From the NCBI RefSeq assembly GCF_900188005.1, contig NZ_FZNR01000007.1:186001-250000 (forward strand): 64,000 bases of DNA, written 5' to 3'. The position numbers were made by a program, and so were the translations under genes. Source of the stretch: Actinoplanes regularis. Lineage in GTDB: Bacteria; Actinomycetota; Actinomycetes; Mycobacteriales; Micromonosporaceae. The notes beneath the pieces were generated by a model. That model ran no database searches. It was not told the origin of the DNA and was given only the letters and a program-made list of their open reading frames with translations. Positions 62,075-64,000 of this stretch are shown here, one piece after another. Within the stretch, counting starts at the first letter, position 1, and every line of letters starts with the position of its first letter.

Positions 62075-62842
62075 TCAGGCGGTGACGAAGGAGCGCTTCG
62101 CCAGACCCATCCAGAAGCCGTCGATCGGCTGACTCGGGGCCTGGTCGGGGGCACCGGAGGCGCCCAGGGTGAGGAACATCGGGGCGAAGTGCTCGATGGT
62201 CGGGTGCGCGTACGGCATGCCGGGGGCCACGGCGCGGAAGTCCGCCAGTTCGTCGACGGCGCCCCGGGACAGGGTCTCCGCGGTCCAGGCGTCGAACTCG
62301 CGGGACCAGCCGGGCGCGGCGGCCGTGGGGCTCCAGTCGCGCAGGAACGGCAGCCCGTGCGTGGTGAATCCGGAGCCGGCGATCAGCACGCCCTCGTCAC
62401 GCAGCGGGGCGAGCCGGGCGCCGAGTTCGAGCAGCCGGTCCGGTTCGAGGGTGGGCAGCGACATCTGCAGCACCGGGATGTCGGCTTCCGGGTACATGAC
62501 GGTGAGCGGAACGTAGGCCCCGTGGTCCAGGCCGCGATCGGTGCGGGCGACCGTCTCGCCATCCGGCATCAGCGCGGCCACCTGGTCGGCGAGGATCGGG
62601 GCACCGGGGGCCGGATACCGCACCTCGTAGTAACGCTGGGCGAACCCTCCGAAGTCGTACACCAGGGGCACGGTTTCGGTGGCGCCGAGCATCAGTGGGG
62701 CCGACTCCCAGTGGGCGGAGGCCATCAGGATCGCTTTCGGACGGGGGAGGGCGGCCGCGAGGTCGCGCAGTTGCGCGACCCAGGTGGCGTCATCTACCAG
62801 GGGCGGAGCGCCGTGGCTCAGGAACAGGGTGGGCATCCGCAT
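62075..62842 (-). CDS. Class III extradiol ring-cleavage dioxygenase (DODA-like)
   Basis: The 255-residue protein is a LigB-type dioxygenase of the DODA family: LFLSHGAPPLVDDATW and ILMASAHWESAPLMLG supply metal-binding histidines, GLDHGAYVPLTVMYPEADIP the catalytic histidine, and FTTHGLPFLRDW and APGMPYAHPTIEHFAPMFL complete the site. Members open catecholic rings using Fe(II) or zinc. ATG 62842 was chosen because GGAGG lies upstream and MRMPTLFLSHG starts the fold. Two TTGA/TCAA inverted repeats lie upstream. Confidence 0.9.
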   Translation of the reverse strand: MRMPTLFLSHGAPPLVDDATWVAQLRDLAAALPRPKAILMASAHWESAPLMLGATETVPLVYDFGGFAQRYYEVRYPAPGAPILADQVAALMPDGETVARTDRGLDHGAYVPLTVMYPEADIPVLQMSLPTLEPDRLLELGARLAPLRDEGVLIAGSGFTTHGLPFLRDWSPTAAAPGWSREFDAWTAETLSRGAVDELADFRAVAPGMPYAHPTIEHFAPMFLTLGASGAPDQAPSQPIDGFWMGLAKRSFVTA

Positions 62843-62852
62843 GGTGACCTCC

Positions 62853-62866
62853 GTTGAAACTTCAAC
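62853..62866. promoter_or_regulatory. MarR-like operator upstream of dioxygenase
   Basis: GTTGAAACTTCAAC is a 6+6 inverted repeat with a 2-base centre, immediately upstream of the ribosome-binding site. A related site TTGATCCTTCAA lies about 30 bases further upstream. Such TTGAA/TTCAA sites are typical for MarR-type repressors of ring-cleavage genes; no such regulator is adjacent. Confidence 0.65.
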
Positions 62867-62908
62867 TAACTGACCACCACCGTACGCCGAAATGCTTGAT
62901 CCTTCAAC

Positions 62909-63270
62909 TATCCGCACGGACGCTTACTTACAGTAATAATTGATCTTGAATTTTGCGGCGCGGACGGTCCCGCCCCCGGGCCTGCGGGGGATTGATGGAC
63001 GTTTCGAGTTTGTTAAGTCGGCCGTGATATCCCGGCCCGGCCTGGGTTTATTGATCGACGCTCGAAATACCTGGCAGGACTTGTGATCAACTTCGCCCAC
63101 TATGGAACCGGCATTTGTCCTATCCGGACGTTGCGCATATCGACCGTGTTTGGCAGGCTACACGCGGTCGCGCTACGGGGAGCGCAACGACATTGCTTCG
63201 TGGTACATCACCTTGATTACGTTCGGTGAACTGCGCGGGCATTCCTAAGGCGTCGAAAGGAGAACAAGCC
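62909..63270. other. 362-bp AT-richer divergent promoter region
   Basis: The stretch between the dioxygenase and GPP34 genes has low GC for this window and no supported gene. It should hold the GPP34 promoter, but I find no clear -35/-10 pair. Confidence 0.45.
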
Positions 63271-63921
63271 GTGGCGTTACCGCCGCAGCTACCGCCCGCG
63301 GACGATCTCTATCTGACCGCGCACGACACGATCCGCGGTAAATCGCTGCTGTCCCCGGCCACGCTCGGGCTCGGTCTGGGCGCGGCACTGCTCGGTGAGC
63401 TCATGCTCTGGCGCCGCGTCGACCTGGTCGAGACGGAGCTGATCGTCATCGACGAGCGCCCGACCGGTGACGCCGCCACCACGGCCCTGCTGGAGCAGAT
63501 CCGGCGCGAGGCGGGCCAGCACGGCGTGCGCAACTGGATCTCGTACCTGTCCACCGGCATCGCCACCGACCTGGTCGAGCGCCGCCTCTCCCGGGGCGGC
63601 CTGATCAAGCGGGTGGAGAAACGGGGCATCCTCGGCACCAAGGTCTCGTTCGTGCCGGCCGACTCGATGACCGCCGGCTGGCCCGCCACCCGCATCCGCA
63701 CCAAGGTCTCCCGCGACGAGCAGCTCGACGTGGCCGACCTGCTGCTCGCCGGGCTGATCCTGGCCACCGGTCTGGACCAGCACGTGCTGGCCACCCTCAA
63801 CGCCCGTGACCGGGCCACGCTGTTCGACCAGTTCCGCCGGCTGTTCCCGGCGATGCTCCAGCAACTCGTCGCGCATGCCGAGGCCGCCGTCGGCGACGCC
63901 GTGCTGGCTCGCCGCGCCTGA
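63271..63921 (+). CDS. GPP34 (GOLPH3-like) family protein
   Basis: The 216-residue protein belongs to the GPP34 family: ADDLYLTAHDTIRGKSLLSP, LGLGLGAALLGELMLWRRVD and LIKRVEKRGILGTKVSFVPA correspond to the conserved core; the eukaryotic relatives bind phosphatidylinositol 4-phosphate. In actinobacteria such proteins often accompany secondary metabolism or signalling genes, with unknown function. GTG 63271 follows AAAGGAG at a good distance. Confidence 0.88.
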   Translation: MALPPQLPPADDLYLTAHDTIRGKSLLSPATLGLGLGAALLGELMLWRRVDLVETELIVIDERPTGDAATTALLEQIRREAGQHGVRNWISYLSTGIATDLVERRLSRGGLIKRVEKRGILGTKVSFVPADSMTAGWPATRIRTKVSRDEQLDVADLLLAGLILATGLDQHVLATLNARDRATLFDQFRRLFPAMLQQLVAHAEAAVGDAVLARRA

Positions 63922-63967
63922 AAAAGCTCCTCCTCCCCTCACCCCCTGAATAAAAATGGAGATTCGC

Positions 63968-64000
63968 GTGTCTTCGACCGCAACCCAACCCGCGGAGAGC
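63968..64000 (+). CDS. Start of a further gene, cut by the window
   Basis: GTG preceded by TGGAG opens a frame VSSTATQPAES that runs off the window end. Only eleven codons are visible, so no product can be named. Confidence 0.5.
   Translation, partial: MSSTATQPAES

Overview
This window is high-GC, gene-dense actinobacterial DNA. Frequent GTG starts, strong G/C third-position bias, two large STAND/LuxR (LAL-type) regulators, a PASTA-less transmembrane Ser/Thr kinase and several paired GTGA/ATGA overlaps point to Micromonosporaceae, most likely Actinoplanes or a close relative; this assignment is inferred from style, not from a marker gene. No rRNA, tRNA, CRISPR array or complete insertion sequence was seen.

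Layout. 0.3-3.1 kb: a decayed WXG100-like gene, a transmembrane Ser/Thr kinase and a membrane protein. 3.2-4.9 kb: a flavin-dependent LLM oxidoreductase coupled to an FMN reductase. 4.9-10.0 kb: a conflict/defence-like block on the minus strand: a Panacea-type toxin-antitoxin pair, a small membrane partner (EACC1-like) and a 1205-residue CHAT protease-STAND NTPase-TPR protein. 10-20 kb: mixed housekeeping and accessory genes (glycolipid-binding protein, cupin, SMR efflux pump with TetR and operator, threonine aldolase-like enzyme, ribosome-hibernation-like protein, frameshifted GNAT, LacI, isochorismatase, methyltransferase) interrupted by several minisatellites. 20.5-26.1 kb: a complete five-gene family-5 (Opp/Dpp-type) ABC importer. 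26.2-32.1 kb: two sulfotransferase paralogues that were duplicated together with the 3' end of a lost gene, a BrnT-like toxin-antitoxin pair, an MFS pump with MarR, and a methyltransferase. 32.2-39 kb: a galactomannan-type glycoside locus (ROK repressor, GH36 alpha-galactosidase, divergent GH2 beta-mannosidase, LacI-type sensor protein lacking its DNA-binding domain). 39-42 kb: small membrane protein, histidine phosphatase, LacI, receiver-like protein. 42.3-45.9 kb: a repeat-expanded LAL regulator. 46-46.9 kb: a secreted PET-hydrolase-like cutinase. 48.4-56.9 kb: a MacAB-like export locus with two adaptors, a two-component system and three exported or membrane-anchored proteins sharing a Gly-rich FPGGG motif. 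57-64 kb: a second LAL regulator, TerC, a class III ring-cleavage-type dioxygenase, a GPP34-family protein and the first codons of one more gene.

How the parts work together. The alpha-galactosidase and beta-mannosidase would strip galactosyl and mannosyl residues from galactomanno-oligosaccharides in the cytoplasm; the family-5 importer 6 kb upstream is a possible but unproven uptake route. The 49-57 kb block reads as one envelope-stress export module: a divergent lipoprotein, adaptor 1, an OmpR/histidine-kinase pair, adaptor 2, the ATPase, the permease and a membrane-anchored accessory protein. The 5-10 kb block is the best candidate for an incompletely described immune system. An additional theme of the whole window is the high number of tandem repeats (periods 16, 20, 21, 39, 45, 46, 75, 96 and 120 bp), both between genes and within coding sequence.
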